From: Ochromonas danica
Lineage: Eukaryota; Sar; Chrysophyceae; Chromulinales; Chromulinaceae
DNA length: 64,000 nucleotides
NCBI GenBank assembly: GCA_015146655.1
Contig: VKHL01000135.1
Location: 1-64,000 of the forward strand
Direction of reading: 5' to 3'
Part shown: in pieces, positions 11,294 through 21,197 of the stretch
How the letters are laid out: each line of letters opens with the position of its first letter
How positions within the stretch are numbered: position 1 is the stretch's first letter
Notes under the pieces: model-generated
Seen by the model: the letters and a program-made list of their open reading frames with translations, nothing else
What the model was told of the DNA's origin: nothing
The model's database searches: none
Made by a program: the position numbers and the translations under genes

Positions 11294-11882
11294 ATTCCTT
11301 TTTATCTACTTGAACTACTTCCCTATCTGAATAGAGAAGAGAGGTAGAATTAGACTGATAAAAGGAAATTTCTTGAATTATCACGGAGATGCTAAGGGCT
11401 ATGGTAGCTATTTCAACAGAAGTGCTGCTCGAACTCTCTGCTGTGCTGCTGTGATTTGATGAATTCAAATTTGAAAAACTGTTTCTTTCATGCCAAAAAC
11501 TGGAATCTGGATCTTGCAGTAAAGCTGGACTTCTGGGTATTTGGAGGAGATTTTTCTATGAGAAAGCATGATGATGGAACAAGATGAAGAAGACAGAAAA
11601 AATATCAACAATGAAAGCTGGTCAATGACCATGTTTGATATTTTTGATGAGAAAGGAATGAAATAATGTGAGAAGGAAAGTGAAGATGCTGCTCTATTGA
11701 TTGATCCAGCAGGTTTTAATTTCCTTCTTTGGTCTTCTCCTCCTAAATGGCTATTCAGATGCAGCAGAAGGGCATGATCGTTGCATAAAAGTCTAAGTAG
11801 TTTACATTCAGTAATTGTAATCAAAGCAACTCCAAACCAGCAGCTGATAAAAAGGGTTGAACTATCTGAACAAAAGTGAACC
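11294..11882. other. Spacer between the cysteine-repeat gene and CEP135
   Basis: This holds the 3' flank of the cysteine-repeat gene and the upstream region of CEP135, both transcribed on the minus strand. Open frames here (for example 11465-11953 and 11277-11468, minus) are Ser/Leu-rich, partly overlap the repeat gene in another frame and show no family features. No repeat or RNA gene is visible. Confidence 0.5.
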
Positions 11883-14800
11883 TCAAGTTGAGTCAGCGCC
11901 ACAGCAGCAATCTTCAGCTTTAGCCACAACAGCAGCTTCCTCGCCCTTGACAAATTTCAAATATTCATCTTCTGCAGCAACATTGCAGCCGCAGTTTTTG
12001 GCACGGACAGAATTGCAGCCGCAGTTAGATCCTCCACAGCCACAGTCCTTAAAAGCAGCACCGTTGCAACCGCAGTTGGAGCCTCCACAGCCGCAGGTAT
12101 TAGCACGTGCAGCATTACAGCCACAGTTGGTGCCACCGCAGCCGCAGTTGTTGGCCAGGACCGCGTTGCAGCCGCAGTTGGACAACTTCAAAGTAGCACT
12201 GTTGCAGCCGCAGTTGGAGCCACCGCATCCACAGTTGTTAGCACGGGCAGCATTGCAGCCGCAGTTGGAGCCACCGCATCCACGGTTGTTAGCACGGGCA
12301 GCATTGCAGCCACAGTTGGAGCCACCGCAGCCGCAGTTATTGGCCAGGACCGCGTTGCAGCCGCAGTTGGAGCCACCGCAGCCGCAGTTGGAGCCACCAC
12401 AACCGCAGTTATTGGCCAGGACCGCGTTGCAGCCGCAGTTAGAACCACCGCATCCACAGTTGTTAGCACGGGCAGCATTGCAGCCGCAGTTGGATCCTCT
12501 ACAGCCACACGCCTTCAAAGCAGTACCGTTGCAGCCGCAGTTAGAACCACCGCATCCACAGTTGTTAGCACGGGCAGCATTGCAACCACAATTGGAGCCA
12601 CCGCATCCACAGTTATTGGCCAGGACCGCATTGCAGCCGCAGTTAGAACCACCGCATCCACAGTTGTTAGCACGGGCAGCATTGCAACCACAGTTGGAGC
12701 CACCGCAGCCGCAGTTATTGGCCAGGACCGCGTTGCAGCCGCAGTTAGAACCACCGCATCCACAGGTATTAGCACGGGCAGCATTGCAGCCGCAGTTGGA
12801 TCCTCTACAGCCACACGCCTTCAAAGCAGTACCGTTGCAGCCGCAGTTAGAACCACCGCATCCACAGTTGTTAGCACGGGCAGCATTGCAACCACAATTG
12901 GAGCCACCGCATCCACAGTTATTGGCCAGGACCGCATTGCAGCCGCAGTTAGAACCACCGCATCCACAGTTGTTAGCACGGGCAGCATTGCAACCACAGT
13001 TGGAGCCACCGCAGCCGCAGTTATTGGCCAGGACCGCGTTGCAGCCGCAGTTGGAGCCACCGCAGCCGCAGTTGGAGCCACCACAACCGCAGTTATTGGC
13101 CAGGACCGCGTTGCAGCCGCAGTTAGAACCACCGCATCCACAGGTATTAGCACGGGCAGCATTGCAGCCGCAGTTGGATCCTCTACAGCCACACGCCTTC
13201 AAAGCAGTACCGTTGCAGCCGCAGTTAGAACCACCGCATCCACAGTTGTTAGCACGGGCAGCATTGCAACCACAATTGGAGCCACCGCATCCACAGTTAT
13301 TGGCCAGGACCGCATTGCAGCCGCAGTTAGAACCACCGCATCCACAGTTGTTAGCACGGGCAGCATTGCAACCACAGTTGGAGCCACCGCAGCCGCAGTT
13401 ATTGGCCAGGACCGCGTTGCAGCCGCAGTTGGAGCCACCGCAGCCGCAGTTGGAGCCACCACAACCGCAGTTATTGGCCAGGACCGCGTTGCAGCCGCAG
13501 TTAGAACCACCGCATCCACAGTTGTTAGCACGGGCAGCATTGCAGCCGCAGTTGGATCCTCTACAGCCACACGCCTTCAAAGCAGTACCGTTGCAGCCGC
13601 AGTTAGAACCACCGCATCCACAGTTGTTAGCACGGGCAGCATTGCAACCACAATTGGAGCCACCGCATCCACAGTTATTGGCCAGGACCGCATTGCAGCC
13701 GCAGTTAGAACCACCGCATCCACAGTTGTTAGCACGGGCAGCATTGCAACCACAGTTGGAGCCACCGCAGCCGCAGTTATTGGCCAGGACCGCGTTGCAG
13801 CCGCAGTTGGAGCCACCGCAGCCGCAGTTGGAGCCACCACAACCGCAGTTATTGGCCAGGACCGCGTTGCAGCCGCAGTTAGAACCACCGCATCCACAGT
13901 TGTTAGCACGGGCAGCATTGCAGCCGCAGTTGGATCCTCTACAGCCACACGCCTTCAAAGCAGTACCGTTGCAGCCGCAGTTAGAACCTCCGCAACCACA
14001 GTTGCTAGCACGGGCAGCATTGCAACCGCAGTTGGACCCACCACAGCCGCAGGTATTAACACGGGCAGCGTTGCAGCCGCAGTTGGAGCCACCACAGCCG
14101 CAGTTGGACGCCTTCAACGTAGCACTGTTGCAGCCGCAGTTGGACCCACCACAGCCACAGTTGTTAACACGGGCAGCGCTGCAGCCGCAGTTGGAGCCAC
14201 CACAGCCGCAGTTGGACGCCTTCAAAGTAGCACTGTTGCAGCCGCAGTTAGAACCTCCGCAGCCACAGTTGTTAGCACGGGCAGCATTACAGCCGCAGTT
14301 GGAGCCACCACAGCCGCAGTTGGACGCCTTCACAGCAATAACATTACAGCCACGGTTGGACCCACCACAGCCGCAGGTATTAGCACGAGCAGCGTTGCAG
14401 CCACAGTTGCTGGCACGGGCAGCATTGCAGCCGCAGTTAGAACCTCCGCAGCCACAGGTATTAGCACGGACAGTGTTGCAGCCGCAATTGTTGGCACTGG
14501 CAGCGTTGCAGCCACAATTGGAGCCTCCACAGCCGCAGTTATTGGCACGGACAGCGTTGCAACCGCAGTTGGAGCCACCACAACCGCAATTGTTGGCACT
14601 GGCAGCGTTGCAGCCGCAGTTAGATCCTCCACAGCCACACGCCTTCACAGCAATAGCATTACAACCACAGTTGGAGCCGCGACAGGTACACTTGGGGTTT
14701 TCGTTTGTGGCAATTGCACATGTACATGGGAGTTCAGTTGTTTTCTTTTCACAGGCGCAAATTTTGTCCTGATTTATTTCACCACTTTCTCTATTTTATT

Positions 14801-14938
14801 GAAGAAATATGGTCAGAGTTTACCAATTTGATTCCTATTGGTTGGAGTAACTCACTGTGGTTGTGACTTCTCTGTATTTTCTGTTTTGGGCTGTTCTTCG
14901 CGGAGAGACTTTTCCAGGACCTCTTCAAAAGTACTCAT
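11883..14938 (-). CDS. Giant metallothionein-like CGC-repeat protein
   Basis: Two exons (14938..14856 and 14790..11883) join across a 65-bp intron (GTGAGT...AATAG) to about 996 residues starting MSTFEEVLEKSLREEQ. After an acidic leader come CxC pairs (ICACEK, PCTCAIA, KCTCRG), then dozens of copies of a 17-residue unit NNCGCGGSNCGCNAARA/NAVLA, each with four Cys as two CGC pairs. Some units carry an extra CGCGGSN; others end in GTALKACGCRG. The tail is CCCGADST. There is no signal peptide or aromatic-rich domain. Dense CxC clusters with few aromatics are the hallmark of metallothioneins, which bind Zn, Cu or Cd in thiolate clusters, but those are usually under 100 residues. A structural or extracellular role is the alternative. 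The exon-1 join makes this strand convincing; the large open frame on the other strand (Leu-Gln-Pro repeats) is its shadow. Confidence 0.72.
12491..13960. repeat. Higher-order tandem array, 306/378-bp units
   Basis: Within the cysteine-repeat gene, 51-bp units are themselves organised in larger, nearly identical blocks. A marker junction (TTGGATCCTCTACAGCCACA on the plus strand) recurs near 12490, 12796, 13174, 13552 and 13930, giving one block of 306 bp and three of 378 bp. The 72-bp difference is one 17-residue unit plus one 7-residue insert, so the frame is kept. Flanking units outside the array are more diverged, which points to recent block duplication or unequal exchange. Confidence 0.9.
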
Positions 14939-14989
14939 CTTACTATTTATTTTTTAAGTAACAATAAAATCTTCACAACTATGGAAAAC

Positions 14990-15211
14990 TCAGCAAGAGT
15001 TCTCTTCCTTGTTCTGTCCAAATTTGGCTGGTTTCTTGTGTTGAGCTTCCTTTTGGCCGAGTAGTTGAAGTGACGTGTTTCTACGAGAAACGGACTGTTT
15101 GAAATGTCGTCTCTTCAGGAAGGTGTTTCCATGAGAAACGGGCTGTTGAAGTGAACGTTGGCGGTGCAGCAACAGACGCTTACTCTCCTTCCCGCACAAG
15201 TTTTTGGTCAT
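14990..15211 (-). CDS. Possible small basic protein (73 aa), doubtful
   Basis: An ATG-initiated frame (15211) encodes a Lys/Arg/Gln-rich peptide with two imperfect copies of a 16-residue unit (QQPVSHGNTFLKRRHF and KQSVSRRNTSLQLLGQ), which reflect the two DNA repeats at 15077-15147. It lies between the cysteine-repeat gene and EB1. No family is recognised. It could equally be promoter DNA that happens to be open, and I consider that about as likely. Confidence 0.25.
   Translation of the reverse strand: MTKNLCGKESKRLLLHRQRSLQQPVSHGNTFLKRRHFKQSVSRRNTSLQLLGQKEAQHKKPAKFGQNKEENSC
15077..15147. repeat. Two copies of a palindrome-containing upstream element
   Basis: GTTTCTACGAGAAACGGACT (from 15077) and GTTTCCATGAGAAACGGGCT (from 15125) are near-identical direct repeats 48 bp apart, each continuing with GTT. 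Each contains an inverted repeat GTTTC...GAAAC. The pair lies upstream of both the cysteine-repeat gene (starts 14938, minus) and EB1 (starts 15300, plus), a position suited to a regulatory site. No known factor is assigned. Confidence 0.5.
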
Positions 15212-15299
15212 TCTCAACAACTGACAATTAACCCTAGACTACGAGTCATTTTAACATATTTTTATTCTTTAATTAGCCAATCAAAACTCTATTAAAAAG

Positions 15300-16314
15300 A
15301 TGTCAACAATAGGTATGATGGAAGGTGCCTTCTTTGTGGGTAGAAAAGAAATTCTCGATTGGATCAACAACACTCTCGATCTCAATTTAGCCAAAATTGA
15401 AGACACCGCGAATGGAGCTGTTGCTTGTCAACTCTTAGATATCATGTATCCTGGACAAGTTCCCATGCATAAAGTAAATTGGGCTGCTAAACAAGATTTT
15501 GAGTTTGTTGCGAATTATAAAATTCTTCAAAATTGCTTCTCTAAGTTGAATATTGACCGTTTTATTGACGTTGATCGCTTAATTTCGGGAAGATATATGG
15601 ATAACTTGGAGTTTATGCAATGGTTTAAGAAGTTCTTTGAGTTGTCTGTGGCTGACAAAGGAGCGTATGATGCTTTTGCTCAACGCTGCAAGGGCAAAGG
15701 TTAGCTAGACAACCTAAGTGAACGAATAGTTGGTTGATCTGTTCTTATTAACATATGATTCATGTTTGTTAGGTGGTCATATATATAATAATGGAGGCAA
15801 GCGCTCTGCTACTTCTAAGCCTGCGTCTGCTCCTGCCAAGTCTGGTGTTGCTGCTGCCTCAACCAGAAACTTGCCAACCGCCAAGTCTAGGGTTGACGTA
15901 AAGACCGCCACCACTACCACTACCCCTGCTATCACAAGCAATCAAGAAAATGCTGCTCCTAATCATACTCGTAATACTGGTGGTTCGGGTGTTGATAAGG
16001 ACAAAGAGATTGCGAATCTTCGTGCCTCTTTAGAAGATTCGCGTCGTGCTTACTCTGAATTGAGAACGGAAATGGAAGGAATCGATAAGGAGAGAGAGTT
16101 CTACTTTGACAAACTGCGAGATATTGAAGTCATGCTGCAGGATGTTGAGGAGAAGGGTATGGGTACTGAGTTGACCGCTGCGATCTTCAAGATTTTGTAT
16201 GCTACCGCAGATGGTTTTGAACCAGTTGTGGAAGAGCCAATTGCTTCTGTTACATTGAACACTGTGCCTGAAGCTGAACCTGCTGTGGCTGCACAAGACA
16301 CTGAGGCTTATTAA
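15300..16314 (+). CDS. EB1: EB1 microtubule plus-end-tracking protein
   Basis: Exons 15300..15699 and 15773..16314 join in frame (KGKGGHIYNN). Residues 10-125 are a calponin-homology domain with the EB family signature (GRKEILDWINNTL, DIMYPGQVPMHKVNW, KILQNCFSKLNID, LEFMQWFKKFFE). A Ser/Ala/Lys/Thr-rich basic linker follows, then the EB homology coiled coil (IANLRASLEDSR, KEREFYFDKLRDIEVMLQ) and an acidic tail ending ALDTEAY-like, here QDTEAY. The tail resembles the EEY/F terminus that recruits CAP-Gly proteins. EB1 binds growing microtubule ends as a dimer. Length is normal, about 313 residues. Confidence 0.96.
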
Positions 16315-16501
16315 GCTCTATTTTGTGAATAGAACCATTTCTCCAAAGCGGTAAAACATCGCTCTAAAGCTAATAACCCATCATATGTCGATGTGTAGAA
16401 AGAACAACTTGTGTGTGATGAAAATATAACACGAACACAAAAGGAAAGAAGAGACCTGTATGTATGCAGCAATACAGGATACGGGCTGTTTGTTAACTAT
16501 A

Positions 16502-18033
16502 TTAGGGCTGAGCCTTTAGTAATCTATCAACTGTTGCAGCGATTTTCTCAACGGCCTGGTTGATTTGTGCTGGAGAAGCGGCAGCAAAGGTGACACGCAA
16601 ACATGGAACATTACCAGAGCTTTCACCCTCACCAAAGCCAGCCACATGGAAATCATCGCCAGGAACAGTAATCACACTTTGATCTGCCAATTCTCGGAAA
16701 AGATCAAATGAAGACATCTTGAGAGAAGGGAAACGAAGCCAGACGAACATGCCACAGTCAGGTCGAACATACTCACAAACAGAAGATGGAAGATATGCTC
16801 GAAGAGAAGAGATCATTGCTTCACATTGCTTGCGATAGTGATCTTGAATATTGATAACATTTCCTTCAAACCCATTCTCTCCCCAGGTTGTCACTAATCC
16901 ATAGAATACTGACTGTGAGACACTGCAAGGCATCTGTTCAATCACAATACAAAATTAGTAAGTATGAAAAAGGGAAGCATGATCATACTACAATTCAAAT
17001 TGGGTCGTACATTAACAGAGATCTCTTGCAGAAGAAGGTACTTGTCCACGAAAGACTGAGGAGCAGTAACCCAGCCTAAGCGCATACCAGGAGCCAAGTA
17101 CTTGGAAACACTGTCAAAGCGAATCACACGACCATCCTCATCTAGAGACAGGAATGATCTAGTACACATTAAATCAAATTCAGCCGCTTAGTTCTGCTCG
17201 ATAGGGGGTACACAGAAGGAACATAAAACAGTGAATTACTGTAGATCTACATACTTGGGTAAGCCACGAGTGCCTTGGGATTGACTTCCTTCTTCACCAA
17301 AGTACAGATAATAATAGGCATCTATATCATAGCAATTCATTCCAAGTACATTAGCATTCCAAGCTCTTATTGAAGATGTTACAATATGTGTCTTACCATC
17401 TTCCACGATAGCGATGTCATGCTCTTTACAGACTTGATAGATTTCCTTCTTTCTCTCCAATGACATAGTAAATCCTTGTGGATTCTGACCCACCGGAACC
17501 AGATAGAGAAGATTAGTTGACTTGCCTTTGGCTCTTCCAGTGAGAATAGCTTGTCTCAGAGCATCTGGTCGCATACCCCAACGATCTCCAGCAACACCCA
17601 CAGGCTGCTTGCCATGAGCCTCACAAGTAGCAACAGCAGCTCCATAGGCATACTGATCTAATAGGACATACTCAGTATCGACTAGGGATAAGGTTTTCCC
17701 CCAAGCATCAGTCGAACCTACAGTCATGCAAGTTTGATGATTTGGTGTCGTGCCATGAAGATTCTTGACATGATTAGAGATCCAATCAGCAAGCACAGGA
17801 ACTCCACTACCACGATGATAGTTTAGGAACAAGTTAGATCCTTTCTCTAAGGTGTATTGTTCTTTGGAAGTCAAGTGAACATCCATTTGCTGGAAAGGGA
17901 AGGTAGATTCCATTGGAATTCCACCCGCCAGATTCACTGAATCAGCATTATAGTACTTGTAGAGTCTCTTCATAGGACCTACTTTTAATCTTTGTGCCAA
18001 GGCACTAAGCTTGACTCCTTCACCAAACACCAT
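16502..18033 (-). CDS. PLP-dependent aminotransferase, class I (AADAT/ARO8-like)
   Basis: Four exons (18033..17397, 17321..17255, 17158..17011, 16933..16502) join in frame to about 427 residues. Landmarks are VNLAGGIPMESTFPF near the N-terminus, a Tyr/Gly loop around DQYAYGAA, VPVGQNPQGFTMS (the Asn and Pro of the cofactor pocket), VEDDAYYYLYF rebuilt by removing intron 1, and the Schiff-base lysine in DSVSKYLAPGMRLGW. A substrate-carboxylate Arg lies in the C-terminal domain (CLRVTFA). The fold resembles alpha-aminoadipate/kynurenine and aromatic aminotransferases, which transfer amino groups to 2-oxoglutarate. The substrate cannot be fixed by eye. The frame extends upstream to about 18099 without ATG and may be joined to a further 5' exon, so the start at 18033 is provisional. 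No clear targeting peptide is seen. Confidence 0.88.
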
Positions 18034-18470
18034 TTCTTCTTCTTCTTGTTCTGCAAGCAGTTCTTGGACAGGAAAATCTTGGACTGTGTATATGGACAAA
18101 CAGTTCTTATGTAGGAAAGAAACTGTTTATACTCCTTGGGCAACAGTTGGTTATTGTGGTGCCACTTTTTGAATGTTCATTTCAGAAATATTCTGATTAA
18201 CAAACCACTTAATATAGAGAATTAACATGCTCGCTTTGATAATACTGAATCTAACACCGTTCAAATTATCAAATAATTTTAATTACATCCAAAGTTATCG
18301 ACAAAAATCATTTCAACCAAAAGTACTTTCTGCGCGGGAATGGAGAGTGGATGAATTCCCACGCATAACAGTAACTAGTGCATGGAGGATGTGGGCGGAC
18401 AGGCGGAGGGGAGGGGCAGGCAGCAGAAGCAGAAAATCCTCTTGAGTCAGCTTCCATCAACTTCTGATCC
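18034..18470. promoter_or_regulatory. Divergent intergenic region, aminotransferase / TAB2
   Basis: This spacer separates two genes transcribed away from each other, so it should hold both promoters and possibly a 5' exon of the aminotransferase. I see no copy of the TTAAGTTAA motif here. The right half is G-rich (GGCGGACAGGCGGAGGGGAG near 18390-18413). Confidence 0.4.
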
Positions 18471-19541
18471 ATGAAGCAAATTCTTGATCAATTGACCTTA
18501 TTCTTTGCCTGTCTATCTCTATTCTTTTTCCATTCACTAGGTTATCTACAATTTAGTGCATTACGACCTTTATCTTCATCATCATTTAGTATTGGATTCT
18601 CATCATCTTCTAATACACGTACATTCCTTGCACGTATTGAGAATGAAGCTATTAACATTGAAGATATTCAACCTGGTGTTATGACCTTTCCTAATGATCT
18701 CTCTGATCAATGGGAAGTGGATTGTTATTCTCGTCCTGTCATGGCAGAGGATGGCAAGAAATTATGGGAAGTGCTTGTTACAGACAGTACAGGCAGTTTT
18801 CGTTATTTGAAACCTCTTGCATCGAATTTGGTTAATTCAAGGAATCTAAGGAAGATTATGGAAGATTTAATTGATTCTTCACCTGTTAAACCTAAGACCA
18901 TTCGATTCTTTCGTAATCAAATGTTTAATATGATTACAATTGCCTTGTCTACACTTAATGTGGATGTTAAACCTAGTCGACGTACAACTAACTTATGCAT
19001 GTGGTTACAAGAACGTGAAGATTTTGTTTATCCGCGTATGAAAGGATATAATGTTCAACTCAAGCAACAGAGTATCTTTGACTATGAAGTGAATCAACCT
19101 GATCGTATGCCAGATGTTCTTCGTGCTCAATCCTATGCCTTTGTTGCTCTACCAGCTGAAGTCTTCTGGTCAAATCAAGTGAATAAAGAGAATATCAAGC
19201 AAGGATATCTTTGTCCTATTCGTGAAATGCCCAAGGCTGGGTGGATTCATGGTGTGACACTGTTTTCCAAACGTGCATCTTCAATTGCTGCTTGGATGAA
19301 TGGTCTTGAGATAGGTTCATTGAAAGCTGATCTTATTTCGAGAGAATTGCTATTAAATGTGGATATCAACACACAGTATATTGTAGCTCCTTTGCAAGAG
19401 AAGCAGAAGGAGGAAGCGCAGATCTTCGAGCAGGGCAAGGGTCAGGCCATGGGGTATCACTTCCTCTCCATACAAGAATCACCTGAATCTGATGGTGTAG
19501 AAGGATTTTGGCTGCTAAGACAGTTTGGCAATAACTTGTAA
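18471..19541 (+). CDS. TAB2: TAB2-like plastid RNA-binding translation factor
   Basis: The single-exon frame encodes 356 residues. A hydrophobic signal sequence (LTLFFACLSLFFFHSLGYL) and a Ser-rich stretch form a probable bipartite plastid presequence. The mature domain begins near residue 78 with WEVDCYSRPVMAEDGKKLWEVL and continues with VNSRNLRKIMEDL, KTIRFFRNQMFNMITIAL, KPSRRTTNLCMWLQERE and LPAEVFWSNQV. These match the TAB2/ATAB2 family, stromal RNA-binding proteins needed for translation of photosystem I psaB and, in plants, photosystem II transcripts. The gene is strong evidence that the organism is photosynthetic or at least plastid-bearing. Its promoter faces that of the aminotransferase. 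Confidence 0.92.
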   Translation: MKQILDQLTLFFACLSLFFFHSLGYLQFSALRPLSSSSFSIGFSSSSNTRTFLARIENEAINIEDIQPGVMTFPNDLSDQWEVDCYSRPVMAEDGKKLWEVLVTDSTGSFRYLKPLASNLVNSRNLRKIMEDLIDSSPVKPKTIRFFRNQMFNMITIALSTLNVDVKPSRRTTNLCMWLQEREDFVYPRMKGYNVQLKQQSIFDYEVNQPDRMPDVLRAQSYAFVALPAEVFWSNQVNKENIKQGYLCPIREMPKAGWIHGVTLFSKRASSIAAWMNGLEIGSLKADLISRELLLNVDINTQYIVAPLQEKQKEEAQIFEQGKGQAMGYHFLSIQESPESDGVEGFWLLRQFGNNL

Positions 19542-19733
19542 AAAATGTGAAAGCACTGTTGATTGAATAATATTCAAACATGTTGCCCAGCGAAATTAGT
19601 GACACGAAATGACACCACAACTATGCTTGCAAGAACTACTACACAAGCATACACCTAACAGACTGCTAACCACAAAACTCCACTACCTTCTTCACAAAAA
19701 ATCTCATGCATACAATAGAAAGCGTAGACCCGG

Positions 19734-20981
19734 TCAGCAAGGCACCAAAAGTTTGACATAGTCACTTCGCGAATCCAGCACGTGGAATCCTTTGGTATTA
19801 TTATGTAAATGGTAGACTTTTCCTTCCTGTAGTCCAGGTACACCTACATCTCCATCACTATCGGAAAGCTTCCATTCCGACTCAATATCAACATAACGCT
19901 TGCCATCATCGTCATTGGCTAGATACCAGAAGTATCGAAAATAAGTTCCGAACATGTTGCAATCTTGAAAAATGATCAGCGCTGCAATGGGAGCATCACG
20001 ACCAATGAAATCATCAAAAGAAGCGGAAACATTTCGACCACTTGCAATCAAGGATCTCAAATCACCATGTAGATCACGTAGCCAAGGTGCTGCTAGATCC
20101 ACTGGAGTGATCAACGAAGACTTCTTTCTTGGCAAAGTGACTGGATACAATAGTCTCATGTTGTCACCACCTTCATTTTCAACAACGCGAAATGACATAT
20201 CGCCAATGCTATAAAAATGGTTAGTTCTTAGAGAGGGGACATCTTTCTCACCCGCTACTAAGGACTCTGTGTTGAACTTCCAGGCGGAAGAAATGGCAGA
20301 GAATCGTTTGGATTCTTGTCCTGCTATATACCAGAAGTAGCGGAAGTAAGTACCCCCTACATTAGAGTCTTGGAAGATGATTAGAGCGAGTATATTGGCC
20401 TTGTCTTCAATGGCCTCTTCGAGTCGTCCTGGGCTGTTGTGACTCGTAGCAATCCAATCTTTAGGGTCACGACGAATATCACTCAACCACAGAGGCAGGA
20501 CCTCTGCCTCTCCATCTTTACCTTTCTTATCATTATGATGGAGTGCTGGAATGAGTAATTTAACAGTTTCTGTGATATAGACTTCTGCCACTTGGAAGGG
20601 TTTACCATAGAGTGTGTAGAGTCCACCAGGTTGCAGACCCAGCACACCACCTCCTGCACCACCTTCATATCCAGACACACAAAGATAATCTAGACATTGA
20701 TAATAGCGCTTGGAGTCATTTGAGAGATACCAAAAATAATGAAATTTTAGAATAGTATGACGAAAATCTTGTAAAATGATCAAAGCATCTACTTGTTGAC
20801 CATTTTCAAGTACTTGACGAAGACATCCAGAGGAAAGAGTGCTATAGAATTGTGAATATTGACTGTTAGAACATAGGTCATCTTCACAAGAGGAGGAGTT
20901 GGTGGTGGTAGTCACTAAGGAGAGAAGATCGTGATGAAGGTCTTCTATCCATGGCTTCTGAAGAAGAGCAAACTCTGTCAT
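19734..20981 (-). CDS. Unknown protein with three tandem ~130-residue repeats
   Basis: The frame encodes 415 residues from an ATG at 20981. Three repeats can be aligned by eye. Each opens with PW(I/L)xDLHxDLxSL (residues about 11, 177 variant PLWLSDIRRD, 290). Each continues to a core (ALIILQD...KFHYFWYLSNDSKRY; ALIIFQDSNVGGTYFRYFWYIA; ALIIFQDCNMFGTYFRYFWYLA) and ends in a beta-rich part with a (V)KLL(I/V/Y)P motif. There is no signal peptide or membrane span. The first repeat is the most diverged, and the second and third share GTYFRYFWY. I do not recognise the domain. Aromatic-rich conserved cores suggest a ligand- or protein-binding module. The protein begins abruptly with repeat 1, so a 5' exon may be missing. 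Confidence 0.75.
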   Translation of the reverse strand: MTEFALLQKPWIEDLHHDLLSLVTTTTNSSSCEDDLCSNSQYSQFYSTLSSGCLRQVLENGQQVDALIILQDFRHTILKFHYFWYLSNDSKRYYQCLDYLCVSGYEGGAGGGVLGLQPGGLYTLYGKPFQVAEVYITETVKLLIPALHHNDKKGKDGEAEVLPLWLSDIRRDPKDWIATSHNSPGRLEEAIEDKANILALIIFQDSNVGGTYFRYFWYIAGQESKRFSAISSAWKFNTESLVAGEKDVPSLRTNHFYSIGDMSFRVVENEGGDNMRLLYPVTLPRKKSSLITPVDLAAPWLRDLHGDLRSLIASGRNVSASFDDFIGRDAPIAALIIFQDCNMFGTYFRYFWYLANDDDGKRYVDIESEWKLSDSDGDVGVPGLQEGKVYHLHNNTKGFHVLDSRSDYVKLLVPC

Positions 20982-21197
20982 TGAAGAAGAAGGAATACTA
21001 CTATCTTGATAGTAATAGTAATAGTAATAGAAGTCAAGTGAAAACGAAGATGTCAGTGATTATTGGGGGGATGTCAGCATTCTCTTTGAAGAACCTGGCA
21101 GAGAACATTCTCCTCTCACCTCACCTCCACCGCGATGACATAAGAGGTGGACAAGATCTTGGACATCTAGATATCTAGACCCTTCACATACGCATGC

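Noticed and set aside
12491-13960. Regular repeats considered as a CRISPR array
   Set aside because: Eukaryotic coding repeats; the units are contiguous, without unique spacers or cas genes.
12188-14638. Minus-strand frames repeating MAVEDPTAAAM-type Ala/Val peptides
   Set aside because: Third-frame shadows of the cysteine array, broken at each block junction.
11857-14772. Plus-strand frame of about 970 codons rich in Leu-Gln-Pro
   Set aside because: It mirrors the cysteine repeats on the other strand, lacks a proper ATG start and domain features, and the minus strand has a spliced ATG exon and biologically sensible CxC units.
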